Origin: an uncultured bacterium
GTDB lineage: Bacteria > Bacillota > Clostridia > Lachnospirales > Lachnospiraceae
Assembly: GCA_905215625.1 (NCBI GenBank)
Contig: CAJMQQ010000032.1
Location: 1 to 31,555, forward strand
DNA: 31,555 nt
Reading direction: 5' to 3'
Positions 1 through 7,853 of this stretch are shown piece after piece. The stretch's first letter is position 1. Each line of letters starts with the position of its first letter. The notes below the pieces were generated by a model. That model was not told the DNA's origin, made no database searches, and saw nothing but the letters and a program-made list of their open reading frames with translations. The translations under genes were made by a program, and so were the position numbers.

Positions 1-2
1 TT

Positions 3-287
3 CTGCTTCTTCATTCTCCCATGTATTTTAAGGAAACAACGGCATGGGGGGCGGATCTAACATTGTCTGGCCATTTTCATGGAGGGACAATCCGGATTCC
101 GGGGCTTGGAGGTGTTATGACTCCACAGTACCAGTTTTTCCTGCCCTGGTGCGCCGGAACTTTTAAGCAGGATGGAAAAAAGATGGTGGTCAGCCGCGGA
201 CTGGGAACCCATTCCATTAATATCCGGATTAATAACAAACCTCAGTTATTGGTATTAGACTTACAACCAGAGAAAAACGGCAGATAA
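3..287 (+). CDS. Metallophosphoesterase, C-terminal part (5' end outside window)
   Basis: The reading frame is open from the window edge, so the true start lies upstream. The visible 94 residues contain GHFHGG followed by IRIPGLGG, which corresponds to the last metal-binding block (GHxHGG) of calcineurin-like phosphoesterases of the YkuE/YaeI type. In that family the two histidines bind the dinuclear metal centre, and the tail after it (SRGLGTHSINIRINNKPQLLVLDL) matches the usual SxGLGt...R.n..PEl..i.L ending. The substrate cannot be told from this fragment. The stop codon is 19 bases before the next gene, which has its own AAAGGAGAA ribosome site, so the two may be co-transcribed. Confidence 0.8.
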   Translation: MLLHSPMYFKETTAWGADLTLSGHFHGGTIRIPGLGGVMTPQYQFFLPWCAGTFKQDGKKMVVSRGLGTHSINIRINNKPQLLVLDLQPEKNGR

Positions 288-306
288 CTACAAAGGAGAA
301 CGGGTA

Positions 307-1308
307 ATGAGAGTAAAATATGAAGAGATGGTAAGCGAGTTTAAGCGGGTGCTGGAAAAGTATGGATTTGATGGGAAACGTGCAGAAGAAGGGGCGGAGA
401 TTTTTGCCCAGAATTCTTTGGCAGGTGTATATTCCCATGGCTTAAACCGGTTTCCAAGAGTGGTAGAGTATTTGAAAAAAGGCGAGATCGACCCGAATAT
501 CCAGGCAGAATGTACCTTCCGGTTTGGGGCCTTTGAGCGGTGGGACGGCCATCGCGGATTTGGTCCCTTAAATGCGCGGCAGGCGATGAAACGTGCAGTG
601 GAACTGGCAAAGGAATCCGGGATCGGCATTGTGGCGCTGGGCAACAACAACCACTGGATGCGGGGAGGTACTTATGGATGGCAGGCGGCCGATGAGGGCT
701 GCATCGGAATCTGCTGGTCCAATACCTGTCCCAATATGCCGGCCTGGGGAGGAAAAGACTGCAAACTGGGCAATAATCCGCTGATTATGGCGATTCCCAG
801 GAGCAATGGCGAGCACGTAGTAGTGGACTGCGCCATGTCCCAGTTTTCTTATGGAAAAATGGAGGACTGCCGGTTAAAGGGGCAGAAGCTTCCGGTTCCA
901 GGCGGATATGACAGTAAAGGAAACTTAACGGACGATCCAGGAGAAATTGAACAGACAAGACGGGTACTTCCAATGGGATATTGGAAGGGAAGCGGGATTT
1001 CCATTGCCCTGGATTTAATTGCTACGGTTCTTTCCAATGGAAATTCTGTGCAGACTATCGGAACTTTTGAGGATGAAGTAGGACTGAACCAGATTATGAT
1101 TGCAATCGACCCAGGAAAAGCGAATCCGGCAGAGCTGACAGACAGCATTGTGGACCAGATTGTAGCGGATATTAAATCCTCCATTCCGGAAAAAGAAGGC
1201 GGAGAAGTTCTCTACCCTGGAGAGCGGGTTATTCGTAGCATCCGCGACAACAAAGAGCATGGAATCCCAGTGATTGAAGAAAAATGGAATCAGGTTCTTA
1301 AAATGTAA
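307..1308 (+). CDS. dlgD: 2,3-diketo-L-gulonate reductase-like malate/L-lactate dehydrogenase family oxidoreductase
   Basis: The 333-residue protein is full length for the family (E. coli DlgD/YiaK is about 332). It matches that protein along its whole length: SHGLNRFPR near residues 39-47, the NNNHWMRGGTYGWQAA block near 115-130, GICWSNT, the GNNPL(I) loop and RRVLPMGYWKGSG near 219-231. The HWMRGG His is in the conserved catalytic/NADH-binding region. DlgD reduces 2,3-diketo-L-gulonate with NADH in the L-ascorbate/L-lyxose-type pathway of enteric bacteria; whether this homologue uses the same substrate is inference, since no ula or yia neighbours are present. The start is ATG after AAAGGAGAA with 7 bases of spacing. 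A strong bidirectional terminator follows. Confidence 0.85.
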   Translation: MRVKYEEMVSEFKRVLEKYGFDGKRAEEGAEIFAQNSLAGVYSHGLNRFPRVVEYLKKGEIDPNIQAECTFRFGAFERWDGHRGFGPLNARQAMKRAVELAKESGIGIVALGNNNHWMRGGTYGWQAADEGCIGICWSNTCPNMPAWGGKDCKLGNNPLIMAIPRSNGEHVVVDCAMSQFSYGKMEDCRLKGQKLPVPGGYDSKGNLTDDPGEIEQTRRVLPMGYWKGSGISIALDLIATVLSNGNSVQTIGTFEDEVGLNQIMIAIDPGKANPAELTDSIVDQIVADIKSSIPEKEGGEVLYPGERVIRSIRDNKEHGIPVIEEKWNQVLKM

Positions 1309-1316
1309 TAAAGTGA

Positions 1317-1363
1317 AAAATCCAGAGTCAATCCTAAAATAGGAAAGTCTCTGGATTTTATTT
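1317..1363. terminator. Bidirectional rho-independent terminator between convergent genes
   Basis: Perfect 11-bp arms AAAATCCAGAG (1317-1327) and CTCTGGATTTT (1349-1359) enclose a second small stem TCCTA-aaa-TAGGA (1332-1344). The 3' side runs into TTTTATTTT. Read on the other strand the hairpin ends in a T5 run, so it can stop both dlgD and the opposing DUF4397 gene. Confidence 0.88.
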
Positions 1364-1392
1364 TACAAGAACTTTTCAACAGGCGCAGACTT

Positions 1393-2280
1393 TTAAGCTT
1401 GCCGGTCCTCCACCACCAGGGTACGGATGGCGTCCCTGGAAGAATTCCAGTTGAAAATATAAAGCGTATAAGATGTGTTTGGCCGTACATACAGAGATGA
1501 AGACACCAGGGAGTTTCCGCTGAAGGACGGATTGTTAAATACCTGAATCAGGTAAGAACCCATGGGCAGGAACACGGCGCCGGTAATCTGCTTATAAGCC
1601 AGGCCCTGGAAGGTCATATAATTGCGGTTTAAGGAAACATTGAGACTTTGATTGGTAACAGACAAGTTGCAGGCTCTGAAACATCCGGAACCAGAACCAG
1701 CCTGACAGGCATTGTCTGTAATTTCCATTAAGTCCAGTCCGGATGCGGTATTAAAAATGGCGATAGTCATAGCCTGACCGGTGCGGACGGTAATGGATTT
1801 CTGGATGTACACATAACCATTCTGACCGGAAACGGTAACCGTCTGTCTTCCGGCAGAGACCCTGCCATACTGGCTGATTTCTGAATTTCCCAGAGAATTG
1901 ACAACCAGCTGATTTCCAATATAGATAAGAAATGGATTATATCCGGAGGCAGCGTTTAAGAAGCGGACAGTACCGTACTGGGTAGAATTGCAGAAGTAGC
2001 ATGGAATAATAGGCCGGGGAATGACGGTAATAATAGAACCCAGGATGCCTCCAGTGGTTCCGCCGGGATTGTTGTTACTAGGGAAGGAGGGAAGAGGCCC
2101 GCCTTCGCCGGGATTTGGAAGGGGGATAACCGGTATGTTTCCGCTATCCGGCCCTGGTCCTGGTTCCGGTTCCGGAGGAAAATCAAAATCGGGAATCGGT
2201 CCGCCTTCTCCTGGGTTTGGCAGAGGCGGTACCGGGTATCCATCCCCAACAGCCATAGCTGTGTAAGTAGATTCAGCCAT
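1393..2280 (-). CDS. Proline-rich protein with DUF4397-like domains
   Basis: The 295-residue protein has no signal peptide or membrane segment. Residues about 17-90 are Pro/Gly/Glu-rich and contain two copies of PLPNPGEGGP (19-28 and 53-62). Residues about 104-187 look like a DUF4397 beta-sandwich (VRFLNAASG...FLIYIGNQLV...YGRVSAGRQTVTV), and 200-292 look like a second, more divergent copy (MTFQGLAYKQITGAVFLPMGSYLIQV). Cysteines cluster at PCYFC and CQAGSGSGCFRAC. The ATG is preceded by GAGG about 11 bases upstream. DUF4397 proteins are usually surface- or envelope-associated; the missing leader makes release by cell lysis, or a spore-associated location, worth considering, but this is inference. 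The gene stands alone, divergent from the GH3 operon and convergent with dlgD. I see no clear sigma-A promoter. Confidence 0.72.
   Translation of the reverse strand: MAESTYTAMAVGDGYPVPPLPNPGEGGPIPDFDFPPEPEPGPGPDSGNIPVIPLPNPGEGGPLPSFPSNNNPGGTTGGILGSIITVIPRPIIPCYFCNSTQYGTVRFLNAASGYNPFLIYIGNQLVVNSLGNSEISQYGRVSAGRQTVTVSGQNGYVYIQKSITVRTGQAMTIAIFNTASGLDLMEITDNACQAGSGSGCFRACNLSVTNQSLNVSLNRNYMTFQGLAYKQITGAVFLPMGSYLIQVFNNPSFSGNSLVSSSLYVRPNTSYTLYIFNWNSSRDAIRTLVVEDRQA
2100..2239 (-). repeat. Internal duplication encoding the PNPGEGG segment
   Basis: Two diverged copies of about 36 bases (around 2100-2136 and 2202-2239) encode the two PLPNPGEGGP(I/L)P segments of the DUF4397-like protein. They are out of register at several wobble positions, so this is an old in-frame duplication, not a recent slippage repeat. 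Confidence 0.65.
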
Positions 2281-2383
2281 AGAAAGACCTCGCTTTAATA
2301 GAAGTTATAATCTATCTTATTGGAAAAAAATGACTTGGTGCCTGTACAAAGAGAAATTTGAAAGCAGAGATCCGAAAAACAGG

Positions 2384-2412
2384 TGGACAAAACCTGAAAA
2401 GTTTGCTATATT
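2384..2412 (+). promoter_or_regulatory. Sigma-A promoter of the GH3-sulfatase operon
   Basis: -35 TGGACA (2384-2389), 17-base spacer, -10 TATATT (2407-2412) preceded by TGC, giving an extended -10. The leader of about 50 bases is very AT-rich (TTAATATTTAATTAAATTAAAT) and ends in AAGGGAGG before the start codon. The rest of the 2281-2466 gap holds no other feature that I can support. Confidence 0.7.
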
Positions 2413-2466
2413 AATATTTAATTAAATTAAATAAAAAATAAGAGCTGTTAAAAAGGGAGGGATTCT

Positions 2467-4188
2467 ATGGTTGATTTATATGGAAATCCATTTTATCTGG
2501 ATGAAGAAGGAGTCCGCTGGGTAAGGGATACCATCCAGGGAATGAGCCGGCATGAAAAGATCTGCCAGTTGTTTGCAGATCCGCTGATGGGAATGAACAG
2601 GGAAGGACTGATTGGATTTTTGGAAAAATACCCAATTGGAGGCATTCCGTTCCGCGCCGCCCTTTTTGGAAATGAAGAAGCCCAGGAGATTATGGCCGAT
2701 CTTCAGGAACGCGCAAAGATTCCGTATTTGTATGCCGGCAACTGTGAATCCGGTCCCAACGGGGCGTTAAAAGGAGGAACGCTAGTGGCTTCCGGAGCCC
2801 AGGTGCGGGCGTTAAGAGATCCGAAATATGCTTATGAAGTAGGCAGTATTACGGGAAAAGAAATTTCCGCAGTCGGATATAACTGGTCATTTGGACCAGT
2901 GGGCGACATTTTGATGAACTGGAGAAACAGTCTGATTAACACCAGGGCCTATGGAGAAGACGCAGACTTTGTCAGCCAGTGTGTAGAAGAATATAACAGG
3001 GGGTGTATGGAATACGGAGTGGCTCCCTGCTTAAAGCATTTTCCAGGAGATGGCTGGGAAGAACGGGACCAGCATCTGGCCATTGGAAACAATGGACTGA
3101 CTTGTGAAGAATGGGACAATACTTATGGAAAGATTTACCGCAATGCCATTGAACATGGGGTATTAAGCATTATGGTTGCCCATTTTACAATGCCGGCTTA
3201 CCAGAGAAAGCTGAATCCGGATTTGAAAGACAAAGATATGCAGCCGGCCTGTACGTCCAAAGAACTGGTAGACGGACTTTTGCGCAGACAGCTGGGATTT
3301 AACGGCCTTGCAGTAACGGATCAGACCAAGATGATGGGATATTACGGAATGAGCCGTTTAAAAGCAGTCCCCTGGAGTATTGCCTGCGGATGTGATATGA
3401 TATTAGGAATCAATGATATGGAAGAAGATTACCAGGCGATGAAACAGGGCATCGAATCCGGAATCATTACCCCGCAGCGCCTGCAGGATGCCCTGGAACG
3501 GATTCTGGCGTGCAAAGCGGCCATTGGACTGCATAAAAAGAAACAGAATCATCAGTTTTATGCTGGAAAAGAGGCGCTGCAGGTTATTGGCTGTCCGGAA
3601 CATCAGGAAATTGCCAGAGAGGCGGCTGCAAAAGCAGTAACCCTGGTTAAAAATACCAAGGGACAGATTCCGCTTTCCCCAGAACGGTATAAAAAAATCG
3701 GCGTGTTTGTTTTTTCCGGAAATGTTGGAAACCAGAGAAGCATTTACGGGCAGGGCGTGCAGTCGGGAGGAAGCGGCGCTACAACGGGATATATTCTGGA
3801 GGCGCTGAAAAAATACGGGTATGAGCCGGAGCTAATGGAATCTTCTATGAACAAAGGCCCGATAAAAGCGTTAAAGAACAAATACGATGCCATTATGATT
3901 TTTGCAGATATCAGCGGATTTGCCCAGACCAATTCGGTCCGTCTTATGTGGCCGGACCCTATGTCCAACTGCTATCCATGGTATATCCATGACGTTCCGA
4001 CTGTTTTTACGTCCTTTAACTATACCAATCATCTGATTGACGTATCCAGAGTTCCGGCATTTATTAATGCTTATAACAACCGGCCGGACACCATTGAAGA
4101 AACCATAAAAAGAATTGCAGGAATTGAGCCGTTTGAAGGAGCATATGACGAAAACGTGTGGTGCGGAACCTGGGATACCAGATTTTAG
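2467..4188 (+). CDS. Glycoside hydrolase family 3 protein, NagZ-like
   Basis: A 573-residue protein with a GH3 TIM-barrel in residues about 1-345 and a second alpha/beta domain after it. KHFPGDG (190-196) followed by RDQH (200-203) matches the NagZ-type KH(F/I)PGxG...DxH block, in which the His supplies the general acid/base; LAVTDQTKMMG places the nucleophile at Asp285. Family members with this His loop are beta-N-acetylhexosaminidases or phosphorylase-like enzymes, so a hexosamine substrate is favoured, but this is inference. There is no signal peptide, so it should be cytoplasmic. AAGGGAGG lies 6 bases before the ATG. The sulfatase start is 12 bases after this stop and its ribosome site abuts it, so the two are almost certainly one operon. 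Confidence 0.85.
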   Translation: MVDLYGNPFYLDEEGVRWVRDTIQGMSRHEKICQLFADPLMGMNREGLIGFLEKYPIGGIPFRAALFGNEEAQEIMADLQERAKIPYLYAGNCESGPNGALKGGTLVASGAQVRALRDPKYAYEVGSITGKEISAVGYNWSFGPVGDILMNWRNSLINTRAYGEDADFVSQCVEEYNRGCMEYGVAPCLKHFPGDGWEERDQHLAIGNNGLTCEEWDNTYGKIYRNAIEHGVLSIMVAHFTMPAYQRKLNPDLKDKDMQPACTSKELVDGLLRRQLGFNGLAVTDQTKMMGYYGMSRLKAVPWSIACGCDMILGINDMEEDYQAMKQGIESGIITPQRLQDALERILACKAAIGLHKKKQNHQFYAGKEALQVIGCPEHQEIAREAAAKAVTLVKNTKGQIPLSPERYKKIGVFVFSGNVGNQRSIYGQGVQSGGSGATTGYILEALKKYGYEPELMESSMNKGPIKALKNKYDAIMIFADISGFAQTNSVRLMWPDPMSNCYPWYIHDVPTVFTSFNYTNHLIDVSRVPAFINAYNNRPDTIEETIKRIAGIEPFEGAYDENVWCGTWDTRF

Positions 4189-4199
4189 GAGGGAGAGAG

Positions 4200-5804
4200 T
4201 TGAGAAAACAACCTCATATTATTATTTTTAATCCAGATGAAATGCGTTGGAATACCATGGGGCATATGGGAAATCCAGCGGCAGTCACTCCGTTTTTGGA
4301 TGAATTTGCAGCCAGGGAAGGGGTTTCTTTTGCCAATGCATTTTGTCAGAATACCGTCTGTGTTCCCAGCCGGTGCAGTTTTTTTACCGGACTGTACCCT
4401 CATGTCAATGGACACAGAACCATGAGCCACCTTCTTCACCCGGGAGAGGGCAATCTGTTTTCTGAATTAAGAGATGCTGGATATTACGTGTGGATGAATG
4501 CAAGAAATGACTTATTTGCCGGCCAGATAGAAGGGTGGGCAGAAAGCAATGCAGATGAGATTTTCTATGGAGGAAACGCGCCAGAGGCGCCTGGTCCCAT
4601 CCATCCGGCAGACCATCAGGGGAAAGACAAGTATTCCCACTTTGAAGGAAAGCTGGGGCTTGATCAAAACGGACGCAATTACAGCAGAGATGACGAAGAT
4701 GTAGATGCCGCTATCCATAAGATTCAGGAATACGAAGGGAAACAGCCGCTGTGCCTGTTTCTGGGATTAAACGATCCCCATGTGCCTTATCAGGTAGAAG
4801 AACCTTATTTTTCGGCCATTGACCGGACGAAACTCCCAAGACGGATTGATGCAAAGGAATGTACCGGAAAGGCAAAGATGCTGGATTTGATCCGTCAGTA
4901 TCAGAATATGGGAGACTACACAGAAGAAGACTGGGGAGAACTTAGGGCAACGTATCTGGGAATGTGCACGAAGGTAGACAGCCAGTTTCGCCGTCTGTGC
5001 CAGGTGCTGAAAGAAAAGGGAATTTATGACGACTGTCTGATTTTCTTTTTCAGCGACCATGGAGACTTTGCAGGAGATTACGGCCTGACGGAAAAGGCTC
5101 AGAATACCTTTGAAGACTGTCTGACCAGGGTTCCGCTTTTGATAAAGCCGCCAAAAGAAAAGGAAGACCAGGAGCTGGCGATGGGAGTCTGCGGCGCTCT
5201 TACCGAGCTGGTGGATTTTTATGCAACTGCCATTGATTATGCAGGAGTGGATCCAAAGCGGACCCATTTTGGAAAAAGCCTGCGGCCAATTCTGGAAAAG
5301 GAAACTTCTGAAAATCGTTCTTATGTGTTCTGCGAAGGAGGACGGCTGCCAGAAGAGACACACTGCGACGAGTTTCACGGTTCCGGATCGGATGGTCCGC
5401 CAGAAAACTTTGTATACTGGCCCAAGATGAAAGCCCAGTCAGATGGAACGGCCCATGCAAAAGGAGCCATGATTCGGGATAAACAGTATAAATATGTAAG
5501 CCGGATTACTGGAGAAGATGAATTTTATGATATGGAACAGGATCCGGACGAGATGCACAACCAGATCCGGAATCCGGCCTATAAAGAAAAAATTATGGAA
5601 ATGCAGGTGGAACTGATGCGCTGGTACCAGCGAACCTGCGATGTTGTTCCCCACACATACGACAAGCGGTTTACCAATGAAATGCTCTGGGCTAGGGTCA
5701 GACCCCTTTGTCCGCCGGAACATGAAGAAGAAGTAAAAGAAAAGATCCGCGGCGGCATCAAACAGGGAATTTTAATCCAGTATCTGAAAACTTTGAAAAA
5801 GTAA
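4200..5804 (+). CDS. Sulfatase (Cys-type, formylglycine-dependent), TTG start
   Basis: A 534-residue alkaline-phosphatase-superfamily protein. CVPSR at residues 54-58, followed by CSFFTGLYPHVNGHR, is the sulfatase signature (C-x-P-x-R); Cys54 should be oxidised to formylglycine by an anaerobic radical-SAM maturase (anSME), not seen here. The N-terminal PDEMR supplies metal-ligand positions in place of the usual DD, and SDHGDFAGDYG (Asp286-His287) is the second metal site. I chose TTG at 4200 because AGGAGGGAG sits 3-10 bases upstream and the protein then begins RKQPHIIIFNPDE as the family expects; the in-frame ATG at 4158 lies inside the GH3 gene. No signal peptide, so probably cytoplasmic. 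Partnering with GH3 suggests desulfation followed by hydrolysis of an imported sulfated glycan fragment. Confidence 0.86.
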   Translation: MRKQPHIIIFNPDEMRWNTMGHMGNPAAVTPFLDEFAAREGVSFANAFCQNTVCVPSRCSFFTGLYPHVNGHRTMSHLLHPGEGNLFSELRDAGYYVWMNARNDLFAGQIEGWAESNADEIFYGGNAPEAPGPIHPADHQGKDKYSHFEGKLGLDQNGRNYSRDDEDVDAAIHKIQEYEGKQPLCLFLGLNDPHVPYQVEEPYFSAIDRTKLPRRIDAKECTGKAKMLDLIRQYQNMGDYTEEDWGELRATYLGMCTKVDSQFRRLCQVLKEKGIYDDCLIFFFSDHGDFAGDYGLTEKAQNTFEDCLTRVPLLIKPPKEKEDQELAMGVCGALTELVDFYATAIDYAGVDPKRTHFGKSLRPILEKETSENRSYVFCEGGRLPEETHCDEFHGSGSDGPPENFVYWPKMKAQSDGTAHAKGAMIRDKQYKYVSRITGEDEFYDMEQDPDEMHNQIRNPAYKEKIMEMQVELMRWYQRTCDVVPHTYDKRFTNEMLWARVRPLCPPEHEEEVKEKIRGGIKQGILIQYLKTLKK

Positions 5805-5829
5805 AGACAAGAGTAAAGAGCAAAAAACA

Positions 5830-5871
5830 AAAATCCGAACCGGAGTCCAGATGGAAACCAGTTCGGATTTT
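5830..5871. terminator. Terminator after the sulfatase gene
   Basis: Perfect 11-bp arms AAAATCCGAAC (5830-5840) and GTTCGGATTTT (5861-5871) with a 20-base loop. It lies between the sulfatase gene and the oppositely oriented tRNA, and A/T runs on both flanks let it act in both directions. Confidence 0.82.
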
Positions 5872-5884
5872 CAGATCCAATAAG

Positions 5885-5957
5885 TGGAGCATATGGGATT
5901 CGAACCCACGGCCTTTTGAATGCCATTCAAACGCGCTCCCAGCTGCGCCAATGCCCC
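5885..5957 (-). tRNA. tRNA-Ala (anticodon GGC)
   Basis: The minus strand folds as a 73-base cloverleaf: acceptor GGGGCAT/ATGCTCC, D-arm GCGC...GCGC, anticodon arm TTTGA-ATGGCAT-TCAAA, and T-arm GTGGG-TTCGAAT-CCCAT. The anticodon is GGC. The acceptor stem has the G3:U70 wobble pair that is the alanyl-tRNA synthetase identity element, which confirms alanine. The discriminator is A and CCA is not encoded (CTT follows), so the end must be added by the nucleotidyltransferase. Confidence 0.97.
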
Positions 5958-5971
5958 AATAGAATAATCAG

Positions 5972-6000
5972 ATTATACCATAAAAGAAGAAAAATAGAAA
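5972..6000 (-). promoter_or_regulatory. Promoter of tRNA-Ala
   Basis: Read on the minus strand, TATAAT (5972-5977) is preceded by TGG, an extended -10, and ends 14 bases before the tRNA 5' end. The -35 position 17 bases upstream (TTTCTA) is poor, as extended -10 promoters allow. Confidence 0.65.
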
Positions 6001-6034
6001 GTACCCAAATGAAAAAATTTCCAGTTAAGGAAAT

Positions 6035-6052
6035 TGTAAGAGAATGTAAGAG
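6035..6052 (+). repeat. Tandem TGTAAGAG direct repeat upstream of the DUF5722-like gene
   Basis: TGTAAGAG occurs at 6035-6042 and 6045-6052, exactly 10 bases apart, about one helical turn. The pair lies about 33 bases upstream of the -10 at 6085. Direct repeats with this spacing are typical of OmpR/PhoB-type response-regulator sites, but no such regulator is encoded nearby. Confidence 0.4.
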
Positions 6053-6084
6053 GATAGAAACTTTTATTTTTTTGTGTTCGCCAG

Positions 6085-6090
6085 TATAAT
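6085..6090 (+). promoter_or_regulatory. Putative -10 element of the DUF5722-like gene
   Basis: A perfect TATAAT lies 56 bases before the GTG start. The -35 region (TTTTAT at 6062-6067, 17-base spacer) is weak, which would suit an activated promoter using the tandem TGTAAGAG sites just upstream. Confidence 0.5.
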
Positions 6091-6146
6091 AGATATGATC
6101 GGTATGGGAAGACCCAGAAGAAGAGAAAACATAAGGAGGCAGAATT

Positions 6147-7823
6147 GTGACAACAAGAATGATTACGAGGATGAAGACAGCAGTCTGGGTTGTTTTGGCA
6201 GCCATATTGTGCCTGATCAATGCAGGCGCAGCTTATGCAGACACCGAAGGCGGTCAGGCAACAGAAAACGTACAGATTACCTCGTGTGAGATTACAGATG
6301 ATGGAAATGTCCGGATTACCGCGGTCAATACAGGAACGATTTCAGGAGAGGACAATCACTTCTATCTGAAAGAGTTAAAACCTTATGAGGATTCTGTGCG
6401 GACCAGAGGATATGTACAGGCAGTGGACAAAGGAAATGAAGCGACATTTACATTTCCGTTAAATGCCGGTACAGCAGACAGCCGTCTGTATTCTAAATTT
6501 GTAGTGACGGTATGGGATGGTTCCAATTATGTGGCAGTCAGCCAGCCTCATTACATTACCAATCCGGAAAAAATTGCAAAGAACCAGAAGCCGTTTCACG
6601 AGCCGTTAAGCAAAAAAGGCCTGCTGATCGAGCATGATATGTTAAATGATGCCTTTGCCCTTGGCGTAAAGCACACCATTGTCAACATTCCGTTCCAGGC
6701 TATGCTGGGTACTGGTATTGACTACGAGTATGAAGGTAAAACCTATCATTTCAGCAAAGAGTTTTTTGATATTTACGACAAGACGATTTTTGATTTCTCA
6801 GCAAAGGGAATTTCGGTTACTGCCGTTATTTTAAATAGCTGGAATGAGACTACTCCCGATTTGATTTATCCGGGAACGAAGAAAAATGCATCTGCAAATT
6901 ATTATATGTTCAATGCCGCTACTGAGGCTGGTTATGAGGATATTAAGGCCATGGCTTCCTTCCTGGCAGAGCGTTATAACGGAACTCATGGAAAGATTTC
7001 CAACTGGATCATCGGCAATGAGATTAACAACCAGCAGTGGAATTACATCGGTCCTATGGACGTCGCCAGTTATATGACTGAGTTTGAGCGGGCGTTCCGT
7101 GTATTCTATACTGCCATTAAGAGCACCAATGCCAATGACCGGGTATATTTTTCACTGGACTATAATTGGAACAATGAGATCAATGGGACAACCAAGTATG
7201 GCGGAAAGGAAGTAGTGGATACGTTCAACAATCTGGTACAGGCAAAAGGGCAGATGGACTGGGGACTGGCGTACCATCCATATTCGGTTCCGCTGACGGA
7301 ACCGGAATTCTGGGATGACAGCCAGACTGGACTGATTACCTGGGATTACAATTCTCCGATTATTAACTTTGCCAATCTGGAGCTTCTGACTAACTATTTC
7401 AGCCAGAGCCATATGCTGGACAGCAAAGGAGAAGTCCGTCCGATTATCCTGTCGGAGCAGGGATTTACTTCTAAGAGCGCCAGCAGAGGAGACTGCGAAG
7501 ATCTGCAGGCCGCGGCATTTGCCTATGCGTACTACATTGCAGACAGCAATCCCCACATCGACGCTTTTATTATGAGCCGTCAGGTTGACGCAGTATCGGA
7601 GGCAGAGCTTTCCTGTGCGTTTGGACTTTGGAGCTGCGATATGAAGGCCGGAAACCGGGTTGTGCCAACTGGCCAGAAAAAGATCTGGGAAGTATACCGT
7701 TATATTGATAAGGTCAACCAGACTCTGGAAGTAACCGATTTTGCAAAAAACATTATCGGCATTCAAAACTGGGGCGATGTGATTCCGAACTTTAAGTACC
7801 GGAATCAGGAAAAACGCAGATAA
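6147..7823 (+). CDS. Secreted DUF5722-like glycosidase-type protein
   Basis: A 558-residue protein with a signal peptide: basic start (MTTRMITRMK), hydrophobic core VWVVLAAILCLINAGAA and probable cleavage after AYA near residue 31. An N-terminal beta-rich segment (about 40-140) precedes a TIM-barrel-like region. NWIIGNEINNQQWN has the GNE of a clan GH-A acid/base Glu, and PIILSEQGFTS looks like the nucleophile Glu strand; GLAYHPYSVP lies between them, also as in that clan. I think this is the DUF5722 family, whose substrate I do not know. GTG start: AAGGAGG lies 7 bases upstream, whereas the next ATG (6159) is 19 bases away. No sortase motif or anchoring domain is visible, so it is probably released. 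Confidence 0.78.
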   Translation: MTTRMITRMKTAVWVVLAAILCLINAGAAYADTEGGQATENVQITSCEITDDGNVRITAVNTGTISGEDNHFYLKELKPYEDSVRTRGYVQAVDKGNEATFTFPLNAGTADSRLYSKFVVTVWDGSNYVAVSQPHYITNPEKIAKNQKPFHEPLSKKGLLIEHDMLNDAFALGVKHTIVNIPFQAMLGTGIDYEYEGKTYHFSKEFFDIYDKTIFDFSAKGISVTAVILNSWNETTPDLIYPGTKKNASANYYMFNAATEAGYEDIKAMASFLAERYNGTHGKISNWIIGNEINNQQWNYIGPMDVASYMTEFERAFRVFYTAIKSTNANDRVYFSLDYNWNNEINGTTKYGGKEVVDTFNNLVQAKGQMDWGLAYHPYSVPLTEPEFWDDSQTGLITWDYNSPIINFANLELLTNYFSQSHMLDSKGEVRPIILSEQGFTSKSASRGDCEDLQAAAFAYAYYIADSNPHIDAFIMSRQVDAVSEAELSCAFGLWSCDMKAGNRVVPTGQKKIWEVYRYIDKVNQTLEVTDFAKNIIGIQNWGDVIPNFKYRNQEKRR

Positions 7824-7853
7824 AAGAACGGTTTTTATTAAAAGGGGAAAGAA

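Noticed and set aside
2100..2239. Phase-variable repeat in the DUF4397-like gene
   Set aside because: The two copies are diverged, in frame and 100 bases apart, so slippage is unlikely; it is an old domain duplication.
4767..5378. Minus-strand open frame of 203 codons opposite the sulfatase gene
   Set aside because: It is antisense to conserved sulfatase motifs, without a ribosome site or family resemblance.
7152..7766. Minus-strand open frame of 204 codons opposite the DUF5722-like gene
   Set aside because: It is a shadow of a well-supported coding frame; no start signal or domain is recognisable.
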